Notes: a model not told the origin generated them from the letters alone. A stretch of 64,000 bases of DNA from Clostridiales bacterium (GCA_012800735.1 JAAZIU010000013.1:1-64000), one strand, 5' to 3'. Shown: positions 18,152-27,608, numbered from the stretch's first letter. A program made the numbers and translations.

Positions 18152-19549
18152 ATGGCTAAAGTAAAAATATGCGAGACGGTGCTGCGGGACGCGCATCAGT
18201 CTCTTATCGCCACCAGAATGACTACCAATGACATGCTCCCGGCGCTTGAGCTGCTGGATGACGTCGGGTATCATTCGCTTGAAGTATGGGGCGGGGCTAC
18301 CTTCGACTCATGTCTTCGCTTCCTAAACGAAGACCCGTGGGAGCGGCTTCGCAAAATTCGCAAAACCTGCAAAAACACCAAACTGCAAATGCTTTTCCGC
18401 GGTCAGAACATATTGGGATATCGACATTATCCCGACGATGTCGTCGAATATTTCGTTCAGAAGTCTCTGGCCAACGGTATTGATATAATCCGCATTTTCG
18501 ACGCTTTAAACGACCCGCGCAACCTTGAGACAGCCGTAAAAGCGACAATAAAAGAAGGCGGGCATGTTCAGGCATCGCTTTCCTACACTATTTCCCCGGT
18601 TCACAACAACGAGTATTTCGCTAATTTCGCAAAAAACCTTGAAGAGATGGGCGCAAATTCTATCTGCATAAAGGATATGGCGGGACTGCTCAAGCCTTAC
18701 AGCGCATACGAACTCGTCAAAGCGATAAAGTCTAATTGCAATCTTCCGGTTGAGCTCCACACCCACTATACCACCGGACTCGCTTCGATGACTGCAATCA
18801 AGGCTGTCGAAGCCGGCTGCGATATTATTGATACCGCAATCTCACCGCTTGCCATGGGCACCTCTCAGATGCCTACCGAGGCTCTTGTCGCGTCTCTTCA
18901 GGACACCGAATACGACACCGGTCTCGATTTAAAGAAGCTCGACGCCGTCGCGGTACATTTCACCAAACTCCGTGAGAAATACCTTGAAACCACTCTGCTT
19001 GACCCGAAGGTGCTTTCCGTCAACGTAAAGACCTTACTTTATCAGGTTCCGGGCGGTATGTATTCCAACCTGATTTCCCAACTTAAAGCTCAAGGAAAAT
19101 CCGACAAGTTGGACGAGGTGCTTGAAGAAGTGCCGCTCGTGCGCAAAGATGCGGGTTATCCCCCGCTCGTCACCCCGACTTCTCAAATAGTCGGCACTCA
19201 GGCGGTTATGAATGTTCTCTCCGGCGAAAGATACAAGATGGTTTCGAATGAATTCAAGGCTCTTGTCCGCGGAGAATATGGAAAAACACCCGCTGAGATC
19301 GACGCGGATTTCCGCCGTCAGATAATAGGCGACGAAGAACCGATCACCTGCCGTCCCGCCGATCTTATCGAACCGGAGCTGCCGAAGATTCGCGAAAAGC
19401 TCAAGGATATAGCAATTCAGGATGAGGATATACTCAGCTACGCTTTATTTGATCAGGTAGCGATGAAATTCTTCGACTACCGAGCGATGCAGATACTGAA
19501 CCTTGACGGGGAAGCCGGCGACAAGGAGCTTAATGTTCATCCGGTATAA
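18152..19549 (+). CDS. 5S-type carboxyltransferase (oxaloacetate decarboxylase alpha / pyruvate carboxyltransferase domain)
   Basis: HMGL-like TIM-barrel enzyme that exchanges CO2 between oxaloacetate/pyruvate and biotin. It starts with ETVLRDAHQSL (catalytic Asp and substrate Arg region). It has the metal- and biotin-site motifs ICIKDMAGLL (carbamylated Lys in the family) and VELHTHYTTG (metal His pair), and ends with a PYC_OADA domain. At 465 residues it lacks the C-terminal biotinyl domain of full OadA, so it must use the separate carrier protein upstream. AGGAGA lies 5 nt before the ATG. It closes the operon. Confidence 0.93.
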   Translation: MAKVKICETVLRDAHQSLIATRMTTNDMLPALELLDDVGYHSLEVWGGATFDSCLRFLNEDPWERLRKIRKTCKNTKLQMLFRGQNILGYRHYPDDVVEYFVQKSLANGIDIIRIFDALNDPRNLETAVKATIKEGGHVQASLSYTISPVHNNEYFANFAKNLEEMGANSICIKDMAGLLKPYSAYELVKAIKSNCNLPVELHTHYTTGLASMTAIKAVEAGCDIIDTAISPLAMGTSQMPTEALVASLQDTEYDTGLDLKKLDAVAVHFTKLREKYLETTLLDPKVLSVNVKTLLYQVPGGMYSNLISQLKAQGKSDKLDEVLEEVPLVRKDAGYPPLVTPTSQIVGTQAVMNVLSGERYKMVSNEFKALVRGEYGKTPAEIDADFRRQIIGDEEPITCRPADLIEPELPKIREKLKDIAIQDEDILSYALFDQVAMKFFDYRAMQILNLDGEAGDKELNVHPV

Positions 19550-19566
19550 TAAACTTTATTAAACGC

Positions 19567-19606
19567 AATCAGAGGAAGCATTTTTAAGCTTCCTCTGATT
19601 TTTTAT
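19567..19606 (+). terminator. Strong terminator of the decarboxylase operon
   Basis: AATCAGAGGAAGC (19567-19579) pairs perfectly with GCTTCCTCTGATT (19588-19600), then a T run. It separates this operon from the convergent clpX. Confidence 0.92.
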
Positions 19607-19646
19607 ATTGTTCGTTTCTGCTCTTAAAACGCTTTGTCGAGCTATG

Positions 19647-21023
19647 TCAGGCATTTTCCTCAATCGCTTCGGTTTCGATGACTTCGGTTTCGGATTCTTC
19701 TTTGTCTGTCGAAGGTTCTTTTGTGTTTTTATCGGCTTTCTTTTCAATATAAACGGGTGTTCCGCTGCCGCCGACACATTCTGCCGTAATGATGACTTTT
19801 TTCACGTCGCTTCTTGAAGGTACTTCATACATTACGTTGAGCATGATGTCTTCAATTATGGCGCGAAGGCCGCGGGCTCCGATGCTGCGTTCTATCGCGA
19901 TGTCGGCTATCTTTTCGAGAGCGGCTTCTTCGAACTCCAACTTAGCTTTGTCATAACCGAGCAGTTTTACATACTGCTTTACAAGAGCATTTTTAGGCTC
20001 TTTAAGTATGCGCACAAGCGCGTCGCGGTCGAGCGGATCGAGCGCGACCATGACCGGCAGACGGCCTACAAGCTCGGGGATAAGACCGTATTTGATTATA
20101 TCGTGCGGGGTTGCGTGGTGGAGAGTGGTAGATTTAAGCTTGTCGGCTTTATTTTTAATGTCGCCGCTGAAACCTATAACCGATTGTCCGAGCCGCTCCT
20201 CAATTATTTTATCAAGCTGATCAAAGGCGCCGCCGCAGATAAAGAGGATGTTCGCGGTATTTATCTGAATGAAGTCCTGATTCGGGTGCTTGCGGCCGCC
20301 CTGCGGCGGAACATTGGCGATGGTGCCCTCAAGTATCTTTAAAAGCGCCTGCTGAACGCCTTCGCCGGAAACGTCGCGGGTGATGGAGCGGTTTTCGCTC
20401 TTGCGGCTGATCTTATCGATTTCATCGATATAGATTATGCCTTTCTCGGCTTTTTCTATATCGAAGTCGGACGCCTGGATCAGGCGGAGCAGGATGTTCT
20501 CAACATCCTCTCCGACATAGCCGGCTTCGGTAAGAGTCGTTGCGTCGGATATTGCGAATGGGACTTTCAGGGTGCGCGCAAGCGTCTGCGCAAGATATGT
20601 CTTTCCTACGCCGGTCGGACCCAAAAGCAGGACGTTGCTCTTTTGAATGTCAACGCCGTCGTCTTTATGTTCCGCATCCTTTGAAAAGATGCGTTTGTAG
20701 TGGTTATAAACCGCGACGGAAAGCGACTTCTTCGCGGCGTCCTGTCCTATCACGTATTCGTCAAGCTGAGCTTTTATCTCCCTCGGTTTCGGCAGATTTG
20801 CAAGCGTCAGCGCCTCATCGTCGCTTCTTTTTCCGCGGGAGTAGGATGACGGTGATTCTGAGCCGAAATGCTCGGATACTATTTCGTTGCAGGCTTCGAT
20901 ACAGCTGTCGCAGATACAGGCGCCGGTCGGGAACGGAATAAGGAACATCACCTGAGTTTCATCCCGCCCGCACATGGTGCAGCGCTTTCTCTGGGCGCCG
21001 CGGGTTCTGTTATTCGTTGGCAT
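19647..21023 (-). CDS. clpX: ClpX, ATPase subunit of ClpXP protease
   Basis: AAA+ unfoldase that feeds substrates to ClpP. The N-terminal zinc-binding domain uses Cys15, Cys18, Cys38 and Cys41. Walker A is GPTGVGKT, Walker B is IIYIDEIDK, the pore loop region reads '[15 protein letters not shown]', and an arginine-rich sensor segment is '[10 protein letters not shown]'. At 458 residues it is slightly longer than usual because of an acidic C-terminal tail (about 30 residues of Glu, Asp and Lys). It follows clpP by 28 nt in the order tig-clpP-clpX. Confidence 0.97.
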   Translation of the reverse strand: MPTNNRTRGAQRKRCTMCGRDETQVMFLIPFPTGACICDSCIEACNEIVSEHFGSESPSSYSRGKRSDDEALTLANLPKPREIKAQLDEYVIGQDAAKKSLSVAVYNHYKRIFSKDAEHKDDGVDIQKSNVLLLGPTGVGKTYLAQTLARTLKVPFAISDATTLTEAGYVGEDVENILLRLIQASDFDIEKAEKGIIYIDEIDKISRKSENRSITRDVSGEGVQQALLKILEGTIANVPPQGGRKHPNQDFIQINTANILFICGGAFDQLDKIIEERLGQSVIGFSGDIKNKADKLKSTTLHHATPHDIIKYGLIPELVGRLPVMVALDPLDRDALVRILKEPKNALVKQYVKLLGYDKAKLEFEEAALEKIADIAIERSIGARGLRAIIEDIMLNVMYEVPSRSDVKKVIITAECVGGSGTPVYIEKKADKNTKEPSTDKEESETEVIETEAIEENA

Positions 21024-21051
21024 TATTTCTGCCTCCGATTTTTAATATCAG

Positions 21052-21636
21052 TCATGCTCTTTTTTCAATTACCTTGTCTACGATTCCGTATATCCTGGCT
21101 TCTTCGGCGGTCATAAAACGGTCGCGCTCGGTATCTCGGGCGACTTCCTCAATCGGCTTGCCGGTATTGAGGGCAAGTATACGGTTGAGATTCTCTTTCG
21201 TCCTTTGCATCAGCTCTGCCTGAATCTGAATATCGGTAACCTGTCCCTGAGTGCCGCCGGACGGCTGATGGATCATAATCTCGCTGTTGGGAAGGGCGAG
21301 ACGCTTTCCCTTTGCGCCGGAGCTTAAAAGGAAGGCGCCCATTGAAGCTGCCATTCCGATGCAGATGGTGGATACATCGCACTTGATGAAGTTCATCGTG
21401 TCGTAAATTGCCATGCCCGCGGTTACTGAGCCGCCGGGGCTGTTGATATAAAGACTGATATCTTTATCCGGGTCCTGCGCTTCAAGGAACAAAAGCTGCG
21501 CTACAACAAGCGAAGCGGTTACATCGTTTACCTGATCGGCGAGGAATACAATGCGGTCGTTCAGCAGCCTTGAAAATATATCATAGGCGCGTTCGCCGCG
21601 ATTGGTGGTTTCTATTACGGTTGGTACGAGCGGCAT
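21052..21636 (-). CDS. clpP: ClpP, proteolytic subunit of Clp protease
   Basis: Serine protease that forms the 14-mer chamber partnered with ClpX. The length of 194 residues is standard. The catalytic Ser98 lies in GMAASMGA and His123 in MIHQPSGG; the oxyanion motif NSPGGSV is at 65-71. It is transcribed with clpX; the 138-nt gap to tig contains a large imperfect hairpin. Confidence 0.97.
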   Translation of the reverse strand: MPLVPTVIETTNRGERAYDIFSRLLNDRIVFLADQVNDVTASLVVAQLLFLEAQDPDKDISLYINSPGGSVTAGMAIYDTMNFIKCDVSTICIGMAASMGAFLLSSGAKGKRLALPNSEIMIHQPSGGTQGQVTDIQIQAELMQRTKENLNRILALNTGKPIEEVARDTERDRFMTAEEARIYGIVDKVIEKRA

Positions 21637-21670
21637 AATTTTTCCTTTCGTTTTCTAAAACAAAGTCGAT

Positions 21671-21728
21671 ATAAGACGACAAAGTGAATGAACCCGCCAA
21701 AAGCGATTCCATTCACATGTCTGTCTTA
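21671..21728 (-). other. Imperfect inverted repeat in the tig-clpP intergenic gap
   Basis: ATAAGACGACAAAGTGAATG (21671-21690) is nearly complementary to 21709-21728. The hairpin has a 7-bp outer and a 7-bp inner paired block. No T-run follows directly on the minus strand, so a processing site or weak terminator is more likely than a strong terminator. Confidence 0.5.
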
Positions 21729-21774
21729 TTACAAGTTTTTCATTTGATTGATTTTAAGGCTTATCAGCGGGAAA

Positions 21775-23166
21775 TTATTCATTCTCTTCTTCAGCCTTGT
21801 TTTCGACAGCGGTTTCTTCTGTGTTGTCGGTGTTTTCCGCTTCATGGTCGTGCGCGTGATCGTGGTCGTGTTCTTCCGGCTTTGCCTCGACGTCGGTAAT
21901 AACGGCTTTGGATTTGACTGCATCAAGCGCCTTGCGGATCTTGATGTCTTCCTTCAAGGTATCAGCCGGGATAGATTTAGCCTGTTCGAGATCAACGCTG
22001 TAGCGCTTTGCGATTTCCTCGTATTCCTTTTCCAGATCATCGTCGGAAACCTCGATATTTTCAAGCGCGGCGACCTTTTCAAGCGCAAGGCGGGTTTTTG
22101 TCTGGCGTTCAGCCTGCGGACGGAACTGGGCGCGCATTGCATCGAGGTCCATGCCGGTATATTTGAGATATGTCGAAAGATCCATGCCCTGCATACGGAG
22201 GCGGTTATCGAAGTCTCGAAGCTGATTTTCCTGTTCTGCCGCATACATCGGCTCGGGAACCTCAACGGTCATCTTTTCAAGCAGCTTGTCGATAACGGCG
22301 GTCTCGACATGCATATCGGCGTGGTTTTTATTGGACTCTTCAAGCTTTCTTCTGAGATCTGCGCGATATTCGTCAAGAGTGTCAAATTCGGAGACGTCTT
22401 TTGCAAATTCGTCGTCAAGCTCCGGAAGCTGAGTCATTTTAATGGCGTTCAGCTTGACTTTGAATACTACCGGTTTGCCTTTGAGCGACTCTTCGTGATA
22501 CTCCTCCGGGAAAGTGACGTTTACATCAAACTCGTCGCCAATGACATGACCTACGATTTGATCTTCAAATCCGGGGATAAAGGTATTCGAGCCGAGTTTA
22601 AGGCTGTAGTTCTCTGCTTCGCCGCCTTCAAAAGCGACTCCGTCATTAAATCCCATGTAGTCGATAACGGCGGTGTCGTCCATGGCTGCGGCGCGATCGG
22701 TTACTTCTATTGTGCGGGAATTGCGGTTGCGGATGCGTTCGACTTCGCGGTCGACATCTTCTTCCTTTACCGGTATTATTTCGCGGTCAATTTCAAATCC
22801 AGAATAATCTTCAAGCTCAACTTCGGGCTTTACAAAAACCTTGGCTTTTACGACTACTCCGTTTTCGTCAATTGTGTCGACATCGTATTCAGGGGCGGAA
22901 ACCGCGTCTATCTTGCTCTCGGTTAGCGCTTCCTGATATGCCGGCGGAATCAGTTCCTGAAGCGCATCCTCGTAGAACACGCCCTTGCCGTACATCTTCT
23001 CTATGATGGCTTTTGGAGCTTTGCCTTTGCGGAAACCGGGTATATTCATCTGACCGACATTCTTGCGGTATGCTTTGTTGACAGCTGCGTCGAATGCCGG
23101 CTTATCTATCGTAAATTCAAGTTCTGCAACATTCTTTTCCGGGTTTGACACGCTTTTGAGACTCAT
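21775..23166 (-). CDS. tig: Trigger factor, ribosome-associated chaperone and prolyl isomerase
   Basis: Binds nascent chains at the ribosome exit. The N-terminal domain holds the ribosome-binding signature GFRKGKAP near residues 44-51. The FKBP domain (about 160-245) contains DYMGFNDGVAFEGGEAENYSLKLG-like sequence. The C-terminal helical chaperone domain continues to ~430. The last 40 residues form a tail rich in His, Asp and Glu, with HDHDHAHDH, which could bind metal; this is longer than in model trigger factors. At 463 residues it is otherwise normal. Confidence 0.96.
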   Translation of the reverse strand: MSLKSVSNPEKNVAELEFTIDKPAFDAAVNKAYRKNVGQMNIPGFRKGKAPKAIIEKMYGKGVFYEDALQELIPPAYQEALTESKIDAVSAPEYDVDTIDENGVVVKAKVFVKPEVELEDYSGFEIDREIIPVKEEDVDREVERIRNRNSRTIEVTDRAAAMDDTAVIDYMGFNDGVAFEGGEAENYSLKLGSNTFIPGFEDQIVGHVIGDEFDVNVTFPEEYHEESLKGKPVVFKVKLNAIKMTQLPELDDEFAKDVSEFDTLDEYRADLRRKLEESNKNHADMHVETAVIDKLLEKMTVEVPEPMYAAEQENQLRDFDNRLRMQGMDLSTYLKYTGMDLDAMRAQFRPQAERQTKTRLALEKVAALENIEVSDDDLEKEYEEIAKRYSVDLEQAKSIPADTLKEDIKIRKALDAVKSKAVITDVEAKPEEHDHDHAHDHEAENTDNTEETAVENKAEEENE

Positions 23167-23233
23167 TTATTTATTCCTCCGATATTTATTGCTTACATTA
23201 AATATTAATTGGCGCAAAAGGGTATACTTTATA

Positions 23234-23262
23234 ATTATAACCAAAAAAGCGCTTTGTGTCAA
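23234..23262 (-). promoter_or_regulatory. Perfect-consensus sigma-A promoter for tig
   Basis: On the minus strand, TTGACA (23262-23257) and TATAAT (23239-23234) are 17 nt apart. The -35 lies inside the upstream gene's terminator hairpin. Confidence 0.9.
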
Positions 23263-23274
23263 GACAAAAGCGCT
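23243..23274 (-). terminator. Terminator of the phosphoesterase gene, overlapping the tig promoter
   Basis: On the minus strand, AGCGCTTT (23274-23267) pairs with AAAGCGCT (23255-23248), with further TGTC/GACA pairing inside, followed by six T (23248-23243). Confidence 0.75.
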
Positions 23275-23318
23275 AAAATTATTAAAAATTTAAAGATTGA
23301 ACATTCAGGGAGCGGTCT

Positions 23319-24035
23319 TTAGTTAACCCTTTGGGGAATAAAGTCGAGATAGTCTCCGGATATCAATACAAACTCAATTCCCTCTTCTTCCGTCACCTGC
23401 GGAAGGTCGTATTGACCGTGAATATGACCGTAAAAGCACAGCTTTACCCCGTGGCGATGCATCACATCGAGCAGCTCTTCGCATTTGTAATTTGCAAACA
23501 GCGGCGGAAAGTGCATGAACACGATGTTCTCTCGGTTTTCTCCGGTTTCTTCGTTTAAGCGATTGGCGGCGGAAAGGCTGAGCTCAAGCCTGGCTGCCTC
23601 TCTTGATACGATTTTATCATAGTCGGTGTTTTTCGGAGAATTGTTTTTGTCAACATACCACCCGCGGCTGCCGCAGATATTGATGTCCTCGCAGCTATAT
23701 GCGTTGTTATAAAGGAATTTAAGGGTGGTAAGACCGTTTTCCTCAAAAAAGGCGTTCATTTTTGTCAGGCTTGTCCACCAGTAATCATGATTCCCTTTAC
23801 CCAGCAGCTTTTTGCCGGGCAATGAGTCGAGAAAACGGAAATCCTCAAGAGCTTCTTCAAGATTCATTCCCCAGCTTATATCTCCGGGGATTACAACGGT
23901 ATCTTCATCGGTGACTGCGGATTTCCATCCGTTTGTAAGTTTTTCTATATAATTCTCCCAACGGCTGCCGAAGATATCCATCGGCTTGTCGGTTGTAAGA
24001 GAAAGATGAGTGTCTGCAATCGTATATATCGCCAT
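23319..24035 (-). CDS. Calcineurin-like metallophosphoesterase
   Basis: The 238-residue cytosolic protein has the family's metal-binding motifs in order: DTH (8-10), GDISWG (about 51-56), GNHDYWW (about 82-88), an MHFPP segment, and GHIHGQ near the C-terminus. These bind two metal ions that hydrolyse phosphoesters. The substrate is unknown. The DISWGMNLEEALEDF stretch is typical of a Firmicutes subfamily annotated only as metallophosphoesterase. It starts 5 nt after the kinase gene's stop with no separate ribosome site, suggesting coupled translation. Confidence 0.88.
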   Translation of the reverse strand: MAIYTIADTHLSLTTDKPMDIFGSRWENYIEKLTNGWKSAVTDEDTVVIPGDISWGMNLEEALEDFRFLDSLPGKKLLGKGNHDYWWTSLTKMNAFFEENGLTTLKFLYNNAYSCEDINICGSRGWYVDKNNSPKNTDYDKIVSREAARLELSLSAANRLNEETGENRENIVFMHFPPLFANYKCEELLDVMHRHGVKLCFYGHIHGQYDLPQVTEEEGIEFVLISGDYLDFIPQRVN

Positions 24036-24040
24036 GTCGT

Positions 24041-25537
24041 TCAGTCGTATAAATTTATAAGTCTGTTTCTTGCGGCAAGGTATCTTGCGTATTTTTTGTC
24101 GTATTGTTTTTGTGATTCAGGTGCGGGATAATAAGTTTTTCCGTTTCTGACACAGTTCTCCGCAGCTTCGTCAAAGGACTTATACAGTCCGAGCGCTTTA
24201 GTTACGGCAAGCATCATGGCTCCGAGCGCGCCCGCTTCCTTTACTCCGCTTAACGTAATCGGAAGCCCGAAAATATCGCTCTTTATCTGAATCCAGAGCG
24301 GGGATTTGGCTCCTCCGCCGGCGGCTGTAAGCGAGTGAACCTCTGCGCCGAGAGCCTTTAGTCGCTCAAGGTTGTATCTCATCTCAAACGCGCTTCCTTC
24401 AAGAGCGGCGCGGTAGATATCGTAAATATCAGAAGAGAAAGTCAGTCCCGTTATCGCCCCTTTCGCACTCGGAACCCTGTCGGGAGTAAAGCCGGCGCCG
24501 GCAAAATGAGGGATCACAAGGATGTCGGAAATTTCTTTAAGCGCGGCTTTTTCGTCGAGCAGACGATATGCACCGCTGTCGCCGGAAAACTCGGTTAAAT
24601 TATCGCGCAGCCACCGAAGCAGACTGCCACCGGTATAGTTATAGGCGTAATTTGCCAAAAGACCGCTGTCGGAAAAGGGGACACAGACATAGCCAGAGCG
24701 GTAATATTCCGTGTCTGTTGGGATTTTATCGAACACCGAAGTTATACATTCAACCGAGCCGGTGGTGTTGACTGCTTCTCCTGCAACACAGACACCGCAG
24801 CCCAATGCGTTTGCGATTTGGTCGTGACTGCCGGCGACAACAAGGATATCCGGCGGAAGATCGAGTTTATCAGCTTGTGATTTCAGTATTTTGCCTATCG
24901 GCGAGCCGTCGGGAACGGGAGTCGAAAGAAGACCTGAATTTATACCGGCGGCTTCAAGCAATTTTGTGTCCCATTTCTTAGCTCTGACATCAAACGCCAT
25001 GGTTCTCGCGGCAAGAGACCAGGGGATTGCCGTTTCTCCGGTCAGAAAGTAAGTTATGTAATCGGATATAAGCAGGAATTTACTCATCCTGTCTGCAATC
25101 TGAGACTCGCGGCGCATTATGCGCATCATCATCGGCGCTGAATATGTCGCGTCCGGAACAAGACATTCCCTGTCGATAATATGTTCAATCCCTAGGTCTG
25201 ACTCGAGTCGTTTCGCCTCATCGGCGCCATAGCCGTCGGTATACATTACGACCGGAGCAAGAGGATTCATTTTGCTGTCAAGAGCAACGAATGACTCGCC
25301 GAAAGAGGCGACGGCGATGGCGGAAATATTGCCGTAATCGTTTTCAAAGGCGCGCGCGGCGGCTGCGGTTTCGGCAATTGTTGCGAAAACCGCTTCTTTT
25401 AAAATCTCCGCGTCAATTCTTAAAGCTCCGGTCGGAAGAGGGTATTCTTTATAACTGCCGCAGATATAGGCGCCGCTTTCTGAATATGCCGCGCATTTAC
25501 AGCCGGTCGAGCCGACGTCCAGTCCGAGGATTATCAT
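24041..25537 (-). CDS. FGGY-family carbohydrate kinase (xylulokinase-like)
   Basis: ATP-dependent sugar kinase with the two-lobed ribonuclease-H/actin fold. The N-terminal phosphate-1 motif is LGLDVGSTGCKC. The FGGY signature region reads 'GGAKSPLWIQIKSDIFGLPITL', and adenosine contacts are in KEAGALGAM. The length of 498 residues fits xylulokinase or gluconokinase. The substrate is not certain: the window also encodes xylose isomerase (44262), which makes D-xylulose, but the two genes are far apart. Preceded by GGAG and a strong promoter. Confidence 0.87.
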   Translation of the reverse strand: MIILGLDVGSTGCKCAAYSESGAYICGSYKEYPLPTGALRIDAEILKEAVFATIAETAAAARAFENDYGNISAIAVASFGESFVALDSKMNPLAPVVMYTDGYGADEAKRLESDLGIEHIIDRECLVPDATYSAPMMMRIMRRESQIADRMSKFLLISDYITYFLTGETAIPWSLAARTMAFDVRAKKWDTKLLEAAGINSGLLSTPVPDGSPIGKILKSQADKLDLPPDILVVAGSHDQIANALGCGVCVAGEAVNTTGSVECITSVFDKIPTDTEYYRSGYVCVPFSDSGLLANYAYNYTGGSLLRWLRDNLTEFSGDSGAYRLLDEKAALKEISDILVIPHFAGAGFTPDRVPSAKGAITGLTFSSDIYDIYRAALEGSAFEMRYNLERLKALGAEVHSLTAAGGGAKSPLWIQIKSDIFGLPITLSGVKEAGALGAMMLAVTKALGLYKSFDEAAENCVRNGKTYYPAPESQKQYDKKYARYLAARNRLINLYD

Positions 25538-25597
25538 TAATTTATCTCCGGTAAATATATTGTTTACAACGCGCGCTTTTAAATATATCCGAAATTT

Positions 25598-25626
25598 ATT
25601 ATAATATATTTACTTATTTATGTCAA
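25598..25626 (-). promoter_or_regulatory. Perfect-consensus sigma-A promoter for the FGGY kinase
   Basis: On the minus strand, TTGACA (25626-25621) and TATAAT (25603-25598), 17-nt spacer. Confidence 0.88.
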
Positions 25627-25662
25627 GCTTTTGGTTTGGATTTTGCGTAAAACTATTTATTT

Positions 25663-26535
25663 ATGGTTAAATATCTGCTTATACCGGTTGCTCTTGCAGC
25701 CGCCGTCTTCGCCTTATGGAGCGGACTTGTCCTCCGCCGCTATGAAATTTCAACAGACAGAATAAACGGCGCATCGATACGCGCCGTTCATCTTTCCGAT
25801 CTGCACAGCACTCGATACGGCAAAAATCAGCAAAAACTTCTTTCGATAATCAGCGAGTGCAAACCGGATATTGCTTTCTTGACCGGTGACATAGTCGACG
25901 ACCGTAAAAAAAGAAATCCGGCGTTTGAATTTTTTGAAGGGCTTGCCGATTTCGGGGTTCCTGTCTTTTACGTGACCGGCAATCATGAAATAAATATCTC
26001 TGACCTTGATGCCGTAAAAGCCGAAATTGAGCGCTATGGCGTCCGCGTCCTTGACGGTGAATGCGAAAAAGTCGTTATAAACGGTGTCAGGCTTAATATC
26101 TGCGGTATCTCCGACCCGCGCAGATACAACAGAGAGGGCGGATATGACGGCTGGGAAAGCGCGATGAGGATCGCGTTTGCCGATGTAAAAGACAATTCCG
26201 ATTACAATATCTTACTTTCTCATCGACCGGAGAGGCTAAACTTTTATCATGAACTTGGTTTTGACGCCGTTTTCTGCGGTCATGCGCACGGCGGACAGGT
26301 GAGAATTCCCTTTCTTTTAAACGGGCTTTTTTCACCTCATCAGGGGCTTTTTCCGAAATATACAGGCGGGATTTATAAAATCAACAAGCTGCCTCGCGCT
26401 ACCTTTGAATGTGTCAGCCGGGGGCTTTCCGTCTTTTGGAACCTTCCGCGGGTATTCAATCCGCCGGAGGTGGTATTGACTGTCATAAAGGGTAATGCCA
26501 GTCAAGACGATTCGACAAATGAAAATCAGTTATAA
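25663..26535 (+). CDS. Membrane-anchored metallophosphoesterase (YkuE/YaeI-like)
   Basis: The 290-residue protein has an N-terminal membrane helix (LLIPVALAAAVFALWSGLVL) and then a calcineurin-like domain: HLSDLHS, LTGDIVDDR, VTGNHE, LSHRPE and CGHAHGGQ. This order and the GHAHGGQ ending match the YaeI/YkuE family, some of whose members hydrolyse lipid or nucleotide phosphoesters. No clear ribosome-binding site lies before the ATG. It diverges from the FGGY kinase across a short AT-rich gap. Confidence 0.88.
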   Translation: MVKYLLIPVALAAAVFALWSGLVLRRYEISTDRINGASIRAVHLSDLHSTRYGKNQQKLLSIISECKPDIAFLTGDIVDDRKKRNPAFEFFEGLADFGVPVFYVTGNHEINISDLDAVKAEIERYGVRVLDGECEKVVINGVRLNICGISDPRRYNREGGYDGWESAMRIAFADVKDNSDYNILLSHRPERLNFYHELGFDAVFCGHAHGGQVRIPFLLNGLFSPHQGLFPKYTGGIYKINKLPRATFECVSRGLSVFWNLPRVFNPPEVVLTVIKGNASQDDSTNENQL

Positions 26536-26543
26536 ATATTTTA

Positions 26544-26582
26544 AGCCGGATACTGACAAGATCAATATCCGGCTCTTTTTTT
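26544..26582 (+). terminator. Terminator of the YkuE-like gene
   Basis: AGCCGGATA (26544-26552) pairs with TATCCGGCT (26566-26574), then a run of T. Confidence 0.9.
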
Positions 26583-26609
26583 GTGATTTTACAGTTCTGT
26601 GAATTCGCC

Positions 26610-27515
26610 TTATTCTATCTCTTGTTCTTCGAATTCTTCGGCGTATTCTGCTTCTGTTTCCTGCATGGACTTATCTGCCATGGATATTGAACGAACCAGA
26701 CTTTCTTTATAACCGCCGAATTCTTCGGTGACGGCGCGAGCGCTTTCGTTTATACCCGATTCAAGCTCGGAAAGCAGCGCCGACATCCGGCTCTGTGATT
26801 CGGCGAGGAGCGCTTTCCAGTTCTCGGCTGTCCGGACAGCGTATTCACCGACCAGGCGATTTGCTTCATCGGCGGAATTGCGGACATTGTTTCTCGCGTA
26901 ATTCAGGAAATCTTCGGCTTCTCTCGCCGCTTCCGCGCGGATGCCGTTTGCGTCTTCCTCAGCTTGATTTTTCATAGCTTCGGTTTCGGTTGCTGCGTTT
27001 AACCTTATGTCTTCGGCATCTTTCGTGGCGTTTATTATAAGCGAGCCGATCTTCGCCGATACGGCGTCGTATTGACGGGCTTTTTCCTCTGATTCGGTAA
27101 GGGTGTTGTTCATTACCTGACGGTTTTCTTCAACTCTCAGCCGCAGCGCTTCAATCTCACCCTCCTGTTCAAGAATCCTTTCCTCAGCTTCGCTTCTTTG
27201 ATTTTCACTTTCGCTGAGCTTGTTTTCAAGCTCGGAATAATTTGAGTTCAGCTCATTATACTTTTGAGTGAGCGCGTCAAATTCGGAATTTTTCTCGTCA
27301 AGCTGCCTGCTGATCTCATAAACGGCGTCGTTATTGCCTGCCTTGGTTGATTCGAGCTCGTTCTTCAGCCGGTTAAGCTCATTTGTCACAGCTGTAAAGT
27401 ATTTGTCGACATCTTCTTTGTTATAACCGAACATTGAGCTGCGAAAAGCCTCTGCCTGCTGAGTCGGTGCGGGCTGACGGGGCTGTTGATTCTGCTGATA
27501 ATCGTTGTTGTTCAT
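26610..27515 (-). CDS. DivIVA-like coiled-coil protein
   Basis: The 301-residue protein has a Gln/Pro-rich start and then FRSSMFGYNKEDVDKYF (about 24-40), which resembles the DivIVA N-terminal membrane-curvature-sensing motif. Residues ~45-150 and 165-290 are heptad-rich coiled coil with many Glu, Asn and Lys. DivIVA-family proteins recruit cell-wall, division or sporulation proteins to poles and septa. The strong site AGGAGGA precedes the ATG. It stands alone and is not in the ylm-ileS context usual for DivIVA itself, so a paralog is likely. Confidence 0.75.
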   Translation of the reverse strand: MNNNDYQQNQQPRQPAPTQQAEAFRSSMFGYNKEDVDKYFTAVTNELNRLKNELESTKAGNNDAVYEISRQLDEKNSEFDALTQKYNELNSNYSELENKLSESENQRSEAEERILEQEGEIEALRLRVEENRQVMNNTLTESEEKARQYDAVSAKIGSLIINATKDAEDIRLNAATETEAMKNQAEEDANGIRAEAAREAEDFLNYARNNVRNSADEANRLVGEYAVRTAENWKALLAESQSRMSALLSELESGINESARAVTEEFGGYKESLVRSISMADKSMQETEAEYAEEFEEQEIE

Positions 27516-27608
27516 GGAAATTCCTCCTGAGCTGATTCTGTATTTAACGGATAAGAGGCTTCCGCCGCCTTATATTCCGCGCCTTCGATTCAAAGGCTTC
27601 CGACTAAT

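Noticed and set aside
21748-22926. 392-codon plus-strand frame opposite tig
   Set aside because: Antisense to trigger factor, which is well conserved; no ribosome site or motifs.
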